Source of the DNA: Quadrisphaera sp. INWT6
GTDB lineage: Bacteria; Actinomycetota; Actinomycetes; Actinomycetales; Quadrisphaeraceae
Direction: 5' to 3'
Assembly: GCF_015390235.1 (NCBI RefSeq)
Contig: NZ_VUOH01000002.1
Coordinates: 558,001-622,000, forward strand
Length of the DNA: 64,000 nucleotides
Under the pieces are notes generated by a model. That model worked only from the letters and a program-made list of their open reading frames with translations, ran no database searches and had not been told where the DNA came from. Below, piece after piece: positions 46,083-54,747 of the stretch; within the stretch, counting starts at the first letter, position 1; each line of letters begins with the position of its first letter. Position numbers and translations under genes: made by a program.

Positions 46083-46571
46083 GTGTTCCACGTCGTCCTC
46101 GTCGAGCCGGAGATCCCCGGCAACGCCGGCGCCGCCATCCGCCTCTCGGCCACCACCGGCGCCCACCTCCACCTCGTGCGCCCGCTGGGCTTCGACCTGG
46201 AGGACTCCAAGCTCCGCAGAGCGGGCCTGGACTACCACGACCTCGCCCGCACCACCGTCCACGACGACGTCGAGGCCCTGTGGGCCGACCTCGCGGTGCG
46301 CGGCGCCGGGAGGGCCTACGCCCTGACCGCCTCCGCGACCCGGCTCTACACGGACGTCGCTTACGCCCCCGGTGACGTGCTGCTGTTCGGCCGCGAGTCG
46401 GTGGGCCTCGCCGAGGACGTGCTGGCCGACCCGCGCGTCAGCGACCGGCTGCGCATCCCGATGCTGCCCCAGCGCCGCTCGCTGAACGCCTCCAACGCGG
46501 TCGCCGTCGTCGTCCACGAGGCCTGGCGCCAGCACGGGTTCGCGGGCGCGGCCCCAGAGGCCCGGGGGTAG
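46083..46571 (+). CDS. trmL: tRNA (cytidine(34)-2'-O)-methyltransferase
   Basis: 162 aa SPOUT-class enzyme that methylates the wobble ribose of certain leucine tRNAs. [52 protein letters not shown] and [19 protein letters not shown] are the TrmL signatures that build the trefoil knot. GTG 46083 is chosen over GTG 46077 because GAGAGGG lies 7 nt upstream and it matches family N-termini. Its TAG stop overlaps the -10 box of the next gene. Confidence 0.93.
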   Translation: MFHVVLVEPEIPGNAGAAIRLSATTGAHLHLVRPLGFDLEDSKLRRAGLDYHDLARTTVHDDVEALWADLAVRGAGRAYALTASATRLYTDVAYAPGDVLLFGRESVGLAEDVLADPRVSDRLRIPMLPQRRSLNASNAVAVVVHEAWRQHGFAGAAPEARG

Positions 46572-46584
46572 CGTCGAGGAGGTG
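46569..46584 (+). promoter_or_regulatory. -10 box and leaderless start of the S9 peptidase gene
   Basis: TAGCGT (46569-46574) begins with the trmL stop codon and precedes GTG 46582 by 7 nt. Confidence 0.5.
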
Positions 46585-48612
46585 CTGCCCACCGACCTGC
46601 CCCTGCTCGCCGGCTGCTCCTCCCCCTCGCTCGCCCCCGACGGCTCCGTCGCCGTGGTGTCCGTGACCGCCCCGGACCTCACCACCGACGAGGAGCGCGG
46701 CTCGCTGTGGGCGGTGCCCGCCCGGGGCGGCGGCGGGCCCCGCCGCCTGACGCGCGGGCACCGCGACACCGCGGCCGCCACCAGCCCCGACGGCCGGTGG
46801 GTGGCCTTCCTGCGGGCCGAGCCCGGTGGCCGCCCGCAGCTGCACCTGGTCGAGCTGGCCGGTGGCGAGCCGGTGGCGCTGACCACCGACGAGCAGCTGC
46901 CGCTGGGCGCGGGCGCCCCGCGCTGGTCGCCCGACGGCTCGGCCCTGGCGTTCGCGGCGCGCGTGCCCGAGCCCGGCCGCTACGGCACGGCGACCGGACC
47001 CGCCCACCTGCGGGGGCCCGACGCCGAGCCGCCGCGGCTCATCACCGCGCCCGCGCACCGCGTCGACGGGGTCGGGCACCTCACCGACCGGCGCCACCAC
47101 GCCTTCGTCCTGGACGTCACCGCCGCCACCTCCGGGTCCCCCGCAGGCAGCGCCGGCAGCGCGGAGCTGCCGGCCCCGCGCCAGGTCACCGACGGCGACG
47201 CCGACGACACCGAGCCCACCTGGACGCCCGATGGCACGGCTCTCTTGGTGGCGTCCGCGCGCCACGACGGCGCCGGCCACGACCTGCGCCGCGGGGTGCA
47301 CCGCGTCGACGCCGCCGCGGAGCGCGCCACCGAGCTGGAGCCCGTCGTCGTCGGCGACCTCGCCGTCGGCGCGCTCGCCCTGGACCCCGACGGTGGGCGT
47401 CTGTGGCTGCTCGCGACGTCCCTCGACGAGCAGGGCCTCGGAGCCGTGGCGCAGCCGGAGTCGCTGTGGACCGCCCCGCTCCCCGCGCCGGGGACGGGTC
47501 CGCTCACCCCCGGCGAGCTGGAGCGCCTGACCGAGCCCGACGTCGACCTGGGCGACCCGGCCGGCTCCCTCGTGGTCGACGCGCTCGGCGCGCTCGTCGT
47601 CGAGCGCTCCCGCGGGGCCCTCCACCTGCTGCGCGTGCGCCCCGACGGCTCGCGCGACGTCCTGCTCGACGGCCACCTGCAGGTGGTGGGCGTCGCGAGC
47701 ACGCCCGACGGCGCCACGACCGTCGGCGTGGTGGCCGACGAGACGAGCCGCGGCGAGCTGGCGCGGGTGCTCCCCGGCGGTGGGGCGGAGCGGCTGACCG
47801 ACGTGGGTGCGCCGCTGCGCGCCACCGGGCGCCTGCGGCCGCTGCACGAGGTGGAGCACCCGAGCCGCGACGGGCACCCCGTGCACGGCTGGGTGGTGCT
47901 GCCCGACCCGGAGCTCCACGGCGACGGGCCGCACCCGGTGCTGCTGCTCGTGCACGGCGGCCCCCACGCCCAGTACGGCTGGGCGCTGTTCGACGAGGCG
48001 CAGGTGGCCGCCGGCGCGGGGTACGCCGTCGTCATGGGCAACCCCCGCGGCTCGGCCGGCTACGGCCTGGCGCACGGGGAGGCGGTGCTCGGGGCGCTCG
48101 GCACCGTCGACGCCGACGACGTGCTCGCCCTGCTCGACGGCGCCCTGGCCGACGGCTCCCTGCCGCTCGACGCCGAGCGGGTCGGCGTCATGGGCGGCAG
48201 CTACGGCGGCTACATGACGGCGCTGCTCACCACCCGCACGCAGCGCTTCGCGGCGGCGGTGGTCGAGCGCGGGTACCTCGACGCGACGAGCTTCGTCGGC
48301 TCCGCCGACATCGGCTGGTTCTTCCCCGACCAGCTGCACGGCTCGGAGGAGGCGATGCGGGAGCAGTCGCCGATGACGCACGTCGCCTCCGTGCGGACGC
48401 CGACCCTCGTGGTGCACTCCGAGCACGACTGGCGCTGCCCGGTCGAGCAGGGCCAGCGGTGGTGGACGGCGCTGCGCCGCCAGGGCGTGGAGTCGGCGCT
48501 GCTGCTCTTCCCCGGCGAGGGCCACGAGCTGACGCGGTCGGGCCGGCCGTCGCACCGGGTGGCCCGCTTCGAGCACCTCCAGCGCTGGTGGGACCGCCAC
48601 CTGCCGGTCTGA
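46582..48612 (+). CDS. S9-family (prolyl oligopeptidase-like) peptidase
   Basis: 676 aa. An N-terminal beta-propeller with repeated SPDGRWVAFL and SPDGSALAFA blades is followed by an alpha/beta-hydrolase domain with Ser in GVMGGSYGGYMT (about 539), Asp in SEHDWRCP (about 615) and His in GEGHELTRSG (about 647). LLVHGGPHAQYGW is the oxyanion region. This is the layout of acylaminoacyl peptidase/dipeptidyl aminopeptidase. No signal peptide, so cytosolic peptide turnover is likely. Confidence 0.92.
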   Translation: MLPTDLPLLAGCSSPSLAPDGSVAVVSVTAPDLTTDEERGSLWAVPARGGGGPRRLTRGHRDTAAATSPDGRWVAFLRAEPGGRPQLHLVELAGGEPVALTTDEQLPLGAGAPRWSPDGSALAFAARVPEPGRYGTATGPAHLRGPDAEPPRLITAPAHRVDGVGHLTDRRHHAFVLDVTAATSGSPAGSAGSAELPAPRQVTDGDADDTEPTWTPDGTALLVASARHDGAGHDLRRGVHRVDAAAERATELEPVVVGDLAVGALALDPDGGRLWLLATSLDEQGLGAVAQPESLWTAPLPAPGTGPLTPGELERLTEPDVDLGDPAGSLVVDALGALVVERSRGALHLLRVRPDGSRDVLLDGHLQVVGVASTPDGATTVGVVADETSRGELARVLPGGGAERLTDVGAPLRATGRLRPLHEVEHPSRDGHPVHGWVVLPDPELHGDGPHPVLLLVHGGPHAQYGWALFDEAQVAAGAGYAVVMGNPRGSAGYGLAHGEAVLGALGTVDADDVLALLDGALADGSLPLDAERVGVMGGSYGGYMTALLTTRTQRFAAAVVERGYLDATSFVGSADIGWFFPDQLHGSEEAMREQSPMTHVASVRTPTLVVHSEHDWRCPVEQGQRWWTALRRQGVESALLLFPGEGHELTRSGRPSHRVARFEHLQRWWDRHLPV

Positions 48613-48724
48613 GACACCTCCAGGACCACCGGCGGTCAGCGCAAGGTCCCCCGCAGGGCGGATCTTCGTCACGATGTGGGCTCAGTCCCAGCGGGATGTC
48701 AGTTCCGGGCGCCATGATCTGAGC

Positions 48725-49225
48725 ATGACCTCCCAGGGGTCCGGCCCAGTGCCGGCGCAGCGCCGCAGGCGCACGCTGACCGACGAGCTCGCGCTCCAGG
48801 CGCAGACCGTCGACCTGCTGGCGCTGCGCGTGGCCGTCTCCGGAGAGCTGGCCTCCGACCTGCGCGCCCGCGCGCTGGGCCTGCACCTGTCGGCCGCCTC
48901 CTCGGCGGTGCGCGAGCACGTGGGCCGGCGCCGCGACGTCGTCGTCCCCGTCCTGGCGGTCGGCGAGGCGGGCGAGCCCCTGGCCGCCTGCCTGGAGTCG
49001 GCCGACCGCGTGCTGGCGGTCGTCCCGGGGCTCGCCCCGGGGGTGGCGGCGCTGCTCTGCCAGACCGCGGGGGTCAGCGCCCTGCAGGAGCTCGGCATGG
49101 CCGTGCGCGTCCTGTGGTCGGCCCTGGTCGACCACGAGCGCCTCTGGGCGGCCTCCGCCGCCCCCCTCGCCCGCCGGCAGCTGCTCGAGCGCAGCGCCGC
49201 CGGGTCCTCCCTCCTGCTGGGCTGA
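48725..49225 (+). CDS. hypothetical protein, helical, no family recognised
   Basis: 166 aa. After an Arg-rich start (PAQRRRRTLTDELALQ), the protein is almost entirely Ala/Leu/Val-rich helix (LLALRVAVSGELASDLRAR; VLAVVPGLAPGVAALLCQTAG). It has one hydrophobic stretch that could touch a membrane, but no signal peptide and no catalytic motif. I do not recognise a family. ATG 48725 is preferred to an ATG at 48674 because the first 17 residues read through an apparent promoter. Neighbours on either side give no functional hint. Confidence 0.55.
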   Translation: MTSQGSGPVPAQRRRRTLTDELALQAQTVDLLALRVAVSGELASDLRARALGLHLSAASSAVREHVGRRRDVVVPVLAVGEAGEPLAACLESADRVLAVVPGLAPGVAALLCQTAGVSALQELGMAVRVLWSALVDHERLWAASAAPLARRQLLERSAAGSSLLLG

Positions 49226-49237
49226 CTCCGGCCGGGG

Positions 49238-50191
49238 TCAGCCGAGCACCAGCACCACGGCCGTCAGCGCCGGCACGCTCAGGAGGGTGCTGAGCAGCAC
49301 GCTGTCGCGGGCGAGGCGCTCGGCCGCCCCGAACCGGGTGGCGTAGACGAGGACGTTCTGCGCCGTGGGCAGCGCCGCGACGAGCACCACGGCCAGCAGC
49401 GCGTCACCGGTCAGGCCGAGCAGCGGCCCGCCGACGCCCCAGGCCACCAGCGGGGACAGCACCAGCTTGAGGCCGACCGCCGTCCACGCGTCGGGGTCGG
49501 CCCAGCGGGGGCCGGGGCCGGCGGACAGCGAGATCCCGAACGCCAGCAGGGCGCACGGCACGGCCACCCCGGCGAGCAGCTCCAGCACCGAGGCCACGGG
49601 CTCGGGCGGGGGCAGCTGCAGCACTCCCAGCGCGAGCCCGACGGCCGCCCCGAGCAGCAGGGGGTTGCGGAGCAGGCCCACCGCCGTGCGCGACCACCGC
49701 GCCCCGGCCCGTGCTCGGGCCGCCCCGCCCGCGGCCCGGTCGGCCCGGTCGGCCCGGTCGCGACGCCGGGCGTCGAGCACCCCCACCGCCACCGGGGCGA
49801 GCACCACCAGCTGGAAGAGCAGCGCGGGAGCCACGATGGCGCCGTCGCCCAGCACGAAGACCGCGATGGGCAGGCCCAGGTTGACGGCGTTGACGTAGCT
49901 GGCCGACAGGGCCGCGACCACGCCCTCCTCGACGTCGTGCCGCCGCAGGCGCGACAGCACCAGCGAGGTGCCGCCGGCGGCGAGCGCGGCGGCGGCCGTC
50001 ACCAGCAGCGGCGCCCCGAGCACCGCGGCGACGTCGGTGGTCGACAGCGTGCGCACCAGCAGCGCCGGGGTGCCGACGGCGTAGACCAGGCGCGCCAGCA
50101 CCCGCTGGCCGTCGGGCCCGAGGGTCCCGCGGCGCCCGAGCACCCAGCCCACCAGCACGACGGCCCCGACCACGGCGAACCCCTCGAGCAC
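49238..50191 (-). CDS. AEC-family (auxin efflux carrier-like) transporter
   Basis: 317 aa, about ten membrane helices in two halves joined by an Arg/Ala-rich cytosolic loop (about residues 140-170, with a triple RAD repeat). SASYVNAVNLGLPIAVFVLGD in the first half and VAALPTAQNVLVYATRFG in the second are the conserved AEC crossing motifs. Bacterial members carry malonate, malate or other organic acids. It faces the preceding gene tail to tail with a 12-bp gap; substrate unknown. Confidence 0.9.
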   Translation of the reverse strand: MLEGFAVVGAVVLVGWVLGRRGTLGPDGQRVLARLVYAVGTPALLVRTLSTTDVAAVLGAPLLVTAAAALAAGGTSLVLSRLRRHDVEEGVVAALSASYVNAVNLGLPIAVFVLGDGAIVAPALLFQLVVLAPVAVGVLDARRRDRADRADRAAGGAARARAGARWSRTAVGLLRNPLLLGAAVGLALGVLQLPPPEPVASVLELLAGVAVPCALLAFGISLSAGPGPRWADPDAWTAVGLKLVLSPLVAWGVGGPLLGLTGDALLAVVLVAALPTAQNVLVYATRFGAAERLARDSVLLSTLLSVPALTAVVLVLG

Positions 50192-50255
50192 GCCGCTGAT
50201 CCGTCAGCCCCCCGGGTGGTGCGCCTGGCGCCCCGCCGTCGCCTCGTGACGCGGC

Positions 50256-50290
50256 GGAGCCCGGCCGGTGCAGCGCACCGGCCGGGCTCC
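50256..50290 (-). terminator. terminator hairpin after sfnG
   Basis: GGAGCCCGGCCGGTGC (50256-50271) pairs perfectly with 50275-50290 across a 3-nt loop: a 16-bp stem, 39 bp after the sfnG stop. Confidence 0.75.
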
Positions 50291-50329
50291 ATCATGCGGC
50301 CGTCCGCCCGCCGGCGGACGAGCGGGCGG

Positions 50330-51532
50330 TCAGACCGGGACGACGGCGCCCGGGCGGGCGAGCACCTCGCGGGCGGCGGCCAGCTCCTCGGTGAGCCCGA
50401 GGTGCTCGACCGGGTCGGTGCCCTCGGGCAGCGCCGCCAGCTCGGCCTCGAGCTCGCGCACCCGCGGGATGACGGTCCGGCCGAACGCCTCGACCTCCTC
50501 CTTGACGTGGAGGAAGCCCAGGAGCACCAGGTCGACGCCGATGAGGCGGTAGGCGAGCACGCGGCGGGCGACCTGCTCGGGCGTGCCGATGAGACCGGTG
50601 CGGAAGCCGTCGTTGTACTGGACGAGGTCCTTGAACTCGCTGTCGGCCCACATGCCCTTGCCGTCCTTGGCCGAGGCACCGGCCTCCTTGACGGCGCTGC
50701 CGAAGTCGTTGACCTTGTCGGCGTCGGCGTTGGCGATGATCGCGTCGAGCACCTCGACGGCCTCGGCCTCGGTGTCGCGCACGACGGCGAAGGCGTTGAG
50801 CCCGAAGCGGATCGTCCGGCCGTTCTCCGCGGCGTACCCGCCGACCTGCGCCACCTGCTCGGCGACGCCCTCGGGGGTGTTGCCGTTCATGAAGTACCAG
50901 TCCGAGACGCGGCCGGCCATCTGGCGGGCGGCGGTGGAGTTGCCGCCCTGGAAGACCTCGGGCAGCACGTCGGGCTGGGGGCGGAAGTTCACGTCGCCGA
51001 CCTGGAAGTGCTTGCCCTCGAAGGCGAAGTGGTCGGTGGTCCAGGCGCCGCGGAGGACCTCGATGAACTCCTCGGACTGCTCGTAGCGCTCGTCGTGCTC
51101 GAGCCACTGGGCGCCGAGGTCGAGGGCCTCCTTCTTGAACCAGCCGGAGACGACGTTGAGGCAGAGGCGGTCACCCGTCAGCGCCTGCGCGGTGGCCGCC
51201 CACTTGGCCAGCACCACCGGCGGCCAGAAGTAGGGGTGCACCGCGGCGATGACCTTGAGCTTCTCGGTGGCCAGCAGCAGGGCGAGGGAGAAGGAGGTCG
51301 ACTCGTGCTGCGCGTCGGCGCCGTAGGAGGCGGCGTAGCGCACCTGGGAGAGGGCGTAGGTGAAGCCGGCGGCCTCGGCGGCCCTGGCGGTCTCGATGTT
51401 GTAGGCCGGCTCGTGCGACGTCCGCTGCGGCAGGTTCGACACGACCAGGCCGCCGGAGACGTTGGGCACCCAGTAGGCGAACTCGACGGGCGCGCGCCCG
51501 GCGGGGGTGGTGTCGGGCAGGGCAGAGCTCAT
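50330..51532 (-). CDS. sfnG: dimethyl sulfone monooxygenase
   Basis: 400 aa luciferase-like, FMNH2-dependent monooxygenase. FAYWVPNVSGGLVVSNLPQ, RTSHEPAYNIETARAAEAAGF, LCLNVVSGWFKKEALDLG and EVFQGGNSTAARQMAGRVSDW match SfnG, which splits dimethyl sulfone to methanesulfinate for sulfur scavenging. About 35 residues longer at the C-terminus than Pseudomonas SfnG. AGGA lies 5 nt before the ATG. The leader carries a SAM riboswitch, linking expression to methionine/SAM status. Partner flavin reductase and MsuD genes are not in the window. Confidence 0.92.
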   Translation of the reverse strand: MSSALPDTTPAGRAPVEFAYWVPNVSGGLVVSNLPQRTSHEPAYNIETARAAEAAGFTYALSQVRYAASYGADAQHESTSFSLALLLATEKLKVIAAVHPYFWPPVVLAKWAATAQALTGDRLCLNVVSGWFKKEALDLGAQWLEHDERYEQSEEFIEVLRGAWTTDHFAFEGKHFQVGDVNFRPQPDVLPEVFQGGNSTAARQMAGRVSDWYFMNGNTPEGVAEQVAQVGGYAAENGRTIRFGLNAFAVVRDTEAEAVEVLDAIIANADADKVNDFGSAVKEAGASAKDGKGMWADSEFKDLVQYNDGFRTGLIGTPEQVARRVLAYRLIGVDLVLLGFLHVKEEVEAFGRTVIPRVRELEAELAALPEGTDPVEHLGLTEELAAAREVLARPGAVVPV

Positions 51533-51545
51533 GGCGGTCCTCGAC

Positions 51546-51640
51546 TCCTCATCGGTCCTGGCGGGAGCACCGCACCACGACGAGGTCGGGCGGGTTGCTG
51601 CGGCGTCGACGAGCCAGGTCTCTCGGCCGCTCTGGATGGG
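51546..51640 (-). ncRNA. SAM riboswitch (S-box) upstream of sfnG
   Basis: On the minus strand: CATCCAGAGCGGCCGAGAGA, CCTGGCTCGTCGACGCCGCA, GCAACCCGCC, then GGTGCTCCCGCCAGGA and the closing CGATGAGGAG. These are the S-box blocks in order (AGAG kink-turn side, GNCGCCGCAGCAACC, GGUGCU, GAUGAG). P1 pairs CATC with GATG. It ends about 13 nt before the sfnG start, close enough to affect the ribosome site. Confidence 0.88.
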
Positions 51641-51727
51641 CGCGCGAAGTCCACCGCGCGCGGGCCGTCCGCGTCAACTCCGGCGGGCCCACGCCGCGCC
51701 GCTGGCAGCCGGGGCCCAGCCGGCGCT

Positions 51728-51760
51728 CAGCGGGTGCCCAGCGGGTGCCCAGCGGGTGCT
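51728..51760. repeat. 11-bp tandem repeat, 3 copies
   Basis: CAGCGGGTGCC twice and CAGCGGGTGCT once, ending on the stop codon of the DUF3017 gene. Confidence 0.7.
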
Positions 51761-52056
51761 CAGCCCCGCAGCCCGCCCGGTGCGACGACGGCGAGCACCG
51801 CGGTGCTCACCCCCAGCACCAGGCAGGTGAGCACGTCGACCCACCGCGAGCGCACCGCGAGCGGGCCCAGGGCGGCGACGGGCAGCGCGGCGCGCGCGGC
51901 GGCCAGGCCGAGGAGCACCGAGGCCAGGAGGAGCCCGGCGGCGCCGAACGACCACAGCGCCGCGGCCGCGAGCACCCCGGCGAGCGCGACGCCCACGACG
52001 CCCAGCAGCAGCCCGCCCGGCGCGCGCCTGCCGGCAGCGCCGCGTGCTCGCTCCAC
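51760..52056 (-). CDS. DUF3017 membrane protein
   Basis: 98 aa with three hydrophobic helices (about 13-35, 37-58, 74-93) and the conserved LAVRSRWVDVLTCLVLG that marks DUF3017. In other actinobacteria this small gene follows the purN-purH-folD group; here it is 2.7 kb from purH with recQ and a peptidase gene between. Function unknown. TAGCCT 6 nt before GTG 52056 implies a leaderless message. Confidence 0.8.
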   Translation of the reverse strand: MERARGAAGRRAPGGLLLGVVGVALAGVLAAAALWSFGAAGLLLASVLLGLAAARAALPVAALGPLAVRSRWVDVLTCLVLGVSTAVLAVVAPGGLRG

Positions 52057-52154
52057 CTGGCCAGGCTAACCGGGGGTCCGCCGTCCGGATGGCGGAGACG
52101 GGTCTCACACGCCGGTGGGGGCGTGCCGGCCCGCGACGGGGGTAGCACTGGACG

Positions 52155-53855
52155 GTGAGCAGCACCAGCACGGGACGTCCCACGCGCGAGGACGTCGAGC
52201 GGACCGCCCGCGAGCGCTTCGGGTTCGCCGGCCTGCGGCCGGGCCAGGGCGAGGCGGTGGAGGCGCTGCTCGCGGGGCGCGACGTGCTGGCGGTGATGCC
52301 CACCGGCCGCGGCAAGTCGGCGGTGTACCAGCTGGCGGCCCTGTGGATGCCCGGCCCCACGGTCGTGGTGTCCCCGCTGATCGCGCTGCAGCGCGACCAG
52401 GTCGAGGCCCTGGCCCGCACCGGGGTGCGCGACGCGGTGGCCGTGAACTCCTCGCAGTCGGCCCGGGAGAACGGGGCGGCGTGGGAGGCCCTGAGCACCG
52501 GCGGCGCCGAGTTCGTGTTCCTGGCGCCCGAGCAGCTGGCCCGCGAGGACGTGCGGGAGCGGCTGCGGGCGCTGGGCCCGAGCCTGTTCGTGGTCGACGA
52601 GGCGCACTGCGTGTCGTCGTGGGGGCACGACTTCCGCCCCGACTACCTGCGCCTGGGCGACGTCGTCACCGACCTGGTGGGTCCGGGCGGGACCCGTCCC
52701 GTGGTGTGCGCGCTGACGGCGACGGCGGCTCCACCGGTGCGCCGCGAGGTGCTGTCGCGGCTCGGGATCCCGGGTGCCGACGTCGTCGTCCAGGGCTTCG
52801 ACAGGCCGAACATCCACCTCGAGGTGCTGCACGAGACCGACGGCGAGGCCGCCAAGCGCGCCGTCGTCGTGGAGCGCGCCGCGACGGCCGCCAAGCCCGG
52901 CATCGTCTACGTCGCCACCCGCAAGGACGCCGAGGCCTACGCCGACGACCTGTCCCACCTGGGCCTGGACGTCGAGGCGTACCACGCGGGCCTGTCGGCG
53001 GACGACCGCACCTGGGTGCACGAGGCGTTCACCTGCGGCGACCTCGACGTCGTCGTGGCCACCTCGGCGTTCGGGATGGGCATCGACAAGCCCGACGTGC
53101 GCTTCGTGCTGCACGCCTCGGTGCCCGACTCCCTCGACTCCTACTACCAGGAGGTCGGGCGGGCCGGGCGCGACGGCGAGCCGAGCCTCGCGACGCTCTG
53201 CTACCGCCCGGAGGACCTGGGCCTGCAGCGCTTCCACGCCGGGGGCGGGCCCGACGTCGAGGCGCTGGCCGCGGTGGCGGGCGCGGTGCACGACGGCGGG
53301 GCGGACGGCGCTGTCGCCGCAGCCCGCGACGTGCGCGACGCGGCGGGCCTGTCGGCGTCGCGCACCACCAGCCTGCTCAACCTGCTCGAGCAGGCCGGGG
53401 CGGTGCGCGTCACCCGCGGGGGCGCCGGCTGGGTCGACGCCTCGGTGCCGGTGGGCGCGGCCGTCGAGCGCGCCCTGGAGCTGGCCGCGGAGCGGCGGCG
53501 CACCGACAGGTCGCGCCTGGAGATGCTGCGGGGGTACGCCGAGACCACCGGCTGCCGCCGCCAGTTCCTGCTCGGGTACTTCGGGGAGCGCCTCGAGCAG
53601 CCGTGCGGCAGCTGCGACACCTGCACGTCGGGGTCGGCGGCCCGCGTCCACGCCCAGAAGCAGGCCGTCACCGCGGACGCCGCGGGCGCGGGCGGCGGCT
53701 GGGCCGTCGACGACGCCGTGGAGCACGCCTCTTGGGGACCGGGCGTCGTCATGAGCACCGACGGCGACCGGATCACCGTGCTGTTCGAGCGGGAGGGCTA
53801 CAAGACCCTGGCGCTGGCCGCCGTCACCGCCGGGCACCTCCTCACCGCCGCCTGA
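52155..53855 (+). CDS. recQ: RecQ-family ATP-dependent DNA helicase
   Basis: 566 aa. Motif I is MPTGRGKS (about 49-56; most RecQ have GGGKS), motif II DEAHC, motif III TATAA, and the second RecA lobe has [10 protein letters not shown] and [11 protein letters not shown]. The C-terminal zinc region keeps its cysteines ([19 protein letters not shown]). There is no HRDC domain; the tail after residue 500 has a small beta domain ([18 protein letters not shown]). It is likely to unwind recombination or repair intermediates. A TAGCAC box 6 nt before GTG 52155 suggests a leaderless start. Confidence 0.93.
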   Translation: MSSTSTGRPTREDVERTARERFGFAGLRPGQGEAVEALLAGRDVLAVMPTGRGKSAVYQLAALWMPGPTVVVSPLIALQRDQVEALARTGVRDAVAVNSSQSARENGAAWEALSTGGAEFVFLAPEQLAREDVRERLRALGPSLFVVDEAHCVSSWGHDFRPDYLRLGDVVTDLVGPGGTRPVVCALTATAAPPVRREVLSRLGIPGADVVVQGFDRPNIHLEVLHETDGEAAKRAVVVERAATAAKPGIVYVATRKDAEAYADDLSHLGLDVEAYHAGLSADDRTWVHEAFTCGDLDVVVATSAFGMGIDKPDVRFVLHASVPDSLDSYYQEVGRAGRDGEPSLATLCYRPEDLGLQRFHAGGGPDVEALAAVAGAVHDGGADGAVAAARDVRDAAGLSASRTTSLLNLLEQAGAVRVTRGGAGWVDASVPVGAAVERALELAAERRRTDRSRLEMLRGYAETTGCRRQFLLGYFGERLEQPCGSCDTCTSGSAARVHAQKQAVTADAAGAGGGWAVDDAVEHASWGPGVVMSTDGDRITVLFEREGYKTLALAAVTAGHLLTAA

Positions 53856-53870
53856 CCCCACCCCCTCCCC

Positions 53871-53888
53871 GTGAGCATGGGCGTCCGG
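53871..53888 (+). repeat. single half-site of the TGATCATGG repeat family
   Basis: GTGAGCATGGGCGTCCGG lies 15 bp after the recQ stop. No pairing partner is present, so it is a solitary half-site. Confidence 0.5.
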
Positions 53889-53921
53889 ACACCCGCGTGA
53901 CCTGACGGCTACCGTCCGTGG

Positions 53922-54659
53922 ATGCCTGCCGACGCACCCACGATCGTCGCGACCTCCGGGGGGATGCGCCCCGGGCACCGCAGCCGGGTGGCCTTCGCTC
54001 CGCTGGTCGAGCACGCCGTCGAGCTGTCGGGCACGGCCCGCCGCCCGAGGCTGGTGCACCTCGGCACGGCCTCCGGAGACCAGCGCTGGTGGAACGCCGA
54101 GCTCGACGAGGCCGCCGCCGTCGCCGGCTGGGACCTGCGCCACCTCAACCTGTTCACCATGCCGAGCGTCGACGCCCCGGAGGAGCTGCTCCTCGACGTC
54201 GACGTCGTCTGGGTCGGCGGCGGCTCCGTGGTCAACCTGCTCGCGGTGTGGCGCGCCCACGGCCTCGACGAGGTGTTCCGCCGCGTGTGGCAGGCGGGCG
54301 TGGTGCTCGGCGGGGTGAGCGCGGGGTCCATCTGCTGGCACGTCGGCGGCACCACCGACTCCTTCGGGCCGTCGCTGCGCCCGGTGACGAACGGCCTCGC
54401 GCTGCTCCCGCACGGCAACGGGGTCCACTACGACTCCGAGGCCGAGCGCCGCCCGCTGGTGCACCGGCTCGTGGCCGAGGGCGTGCTGCCCACCACGCAC
54501 TGCACGGACGACGGCGTCGGCCTGGTCTACCGCGGCACCGAGCTGGCCGAGGCGGTGAGCGAGGTGCGCGGCAAGGGCGCGTACACCGTGACCCGGGGCG
54601 CCGACGGCGCAGCGGTCGAGGAGCGCCTGGAGCCGCGCCTGCTCCCCGGAGCCCGCTGA
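53922..54659 (+). CDS. peptidase E / S51-like type 1 glutamine amidotransferase-like protein
   Basis: 245 aa. GGVSAGSICWHVGG near residue 130 is the nucleophile elbow (Ser), and VVWVGGGSVVNLLAVWRAHGLDE and the His of PTTHCTDDG complete the expected layout of the S51 fold. Peptidase E cleaves Asp-X dipeptides; many actinobacterial relatives have not been tested. TACCGT 6 nt before ATG 53922 indicates a leaderless transcript. Confidence 0.85.
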   Translation: MPADAPTIVATSGGMRPGHRSRVAFAPLVEHAVELSGTARRPRLVHLGTASGDQRWWNAELDEAAAVAGWDLRHLNLFTMPSVDAPEELLLDVDVVWVGGGSVVNLLAVWRAHGLDEVFRRVWQAGVVLGGVSAGSICWHVGGTTDSFGPSLRPVTNGLALLPHGNGVHYDSEAERRPLVHRLVAEGVLPTTHCTDDGVGLVYRGTELAEAVSEVRGKGAYTVTRGADGAAVEERLEPRLLPGAR

Positions 54660-54664
54660 CCCTC

Positions 54665-54736
54665 CGGACCGCAGCCGAGCGCCCCGCTGCGGTTCCCGAC
54701 CACCCCCGGACCGCAGCCGAGCGCTCGGCTGCGGTC
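54665..54736 (+). repeat. REP-like palindromic repeat, 2 units
   Basis: Units 54665-54694 and 54708-54736 fill the space between the convergent peptidase-E and purH genes. Unit 2 is the most perfect copy in the window, a full palindrome with arms CCGCAGCCGAGC and GCTCGGCTGCGG. It could end transcription from both sides. Confidence 0.75.
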
Positions 54737-54747
54737 CAGGGGGGACG

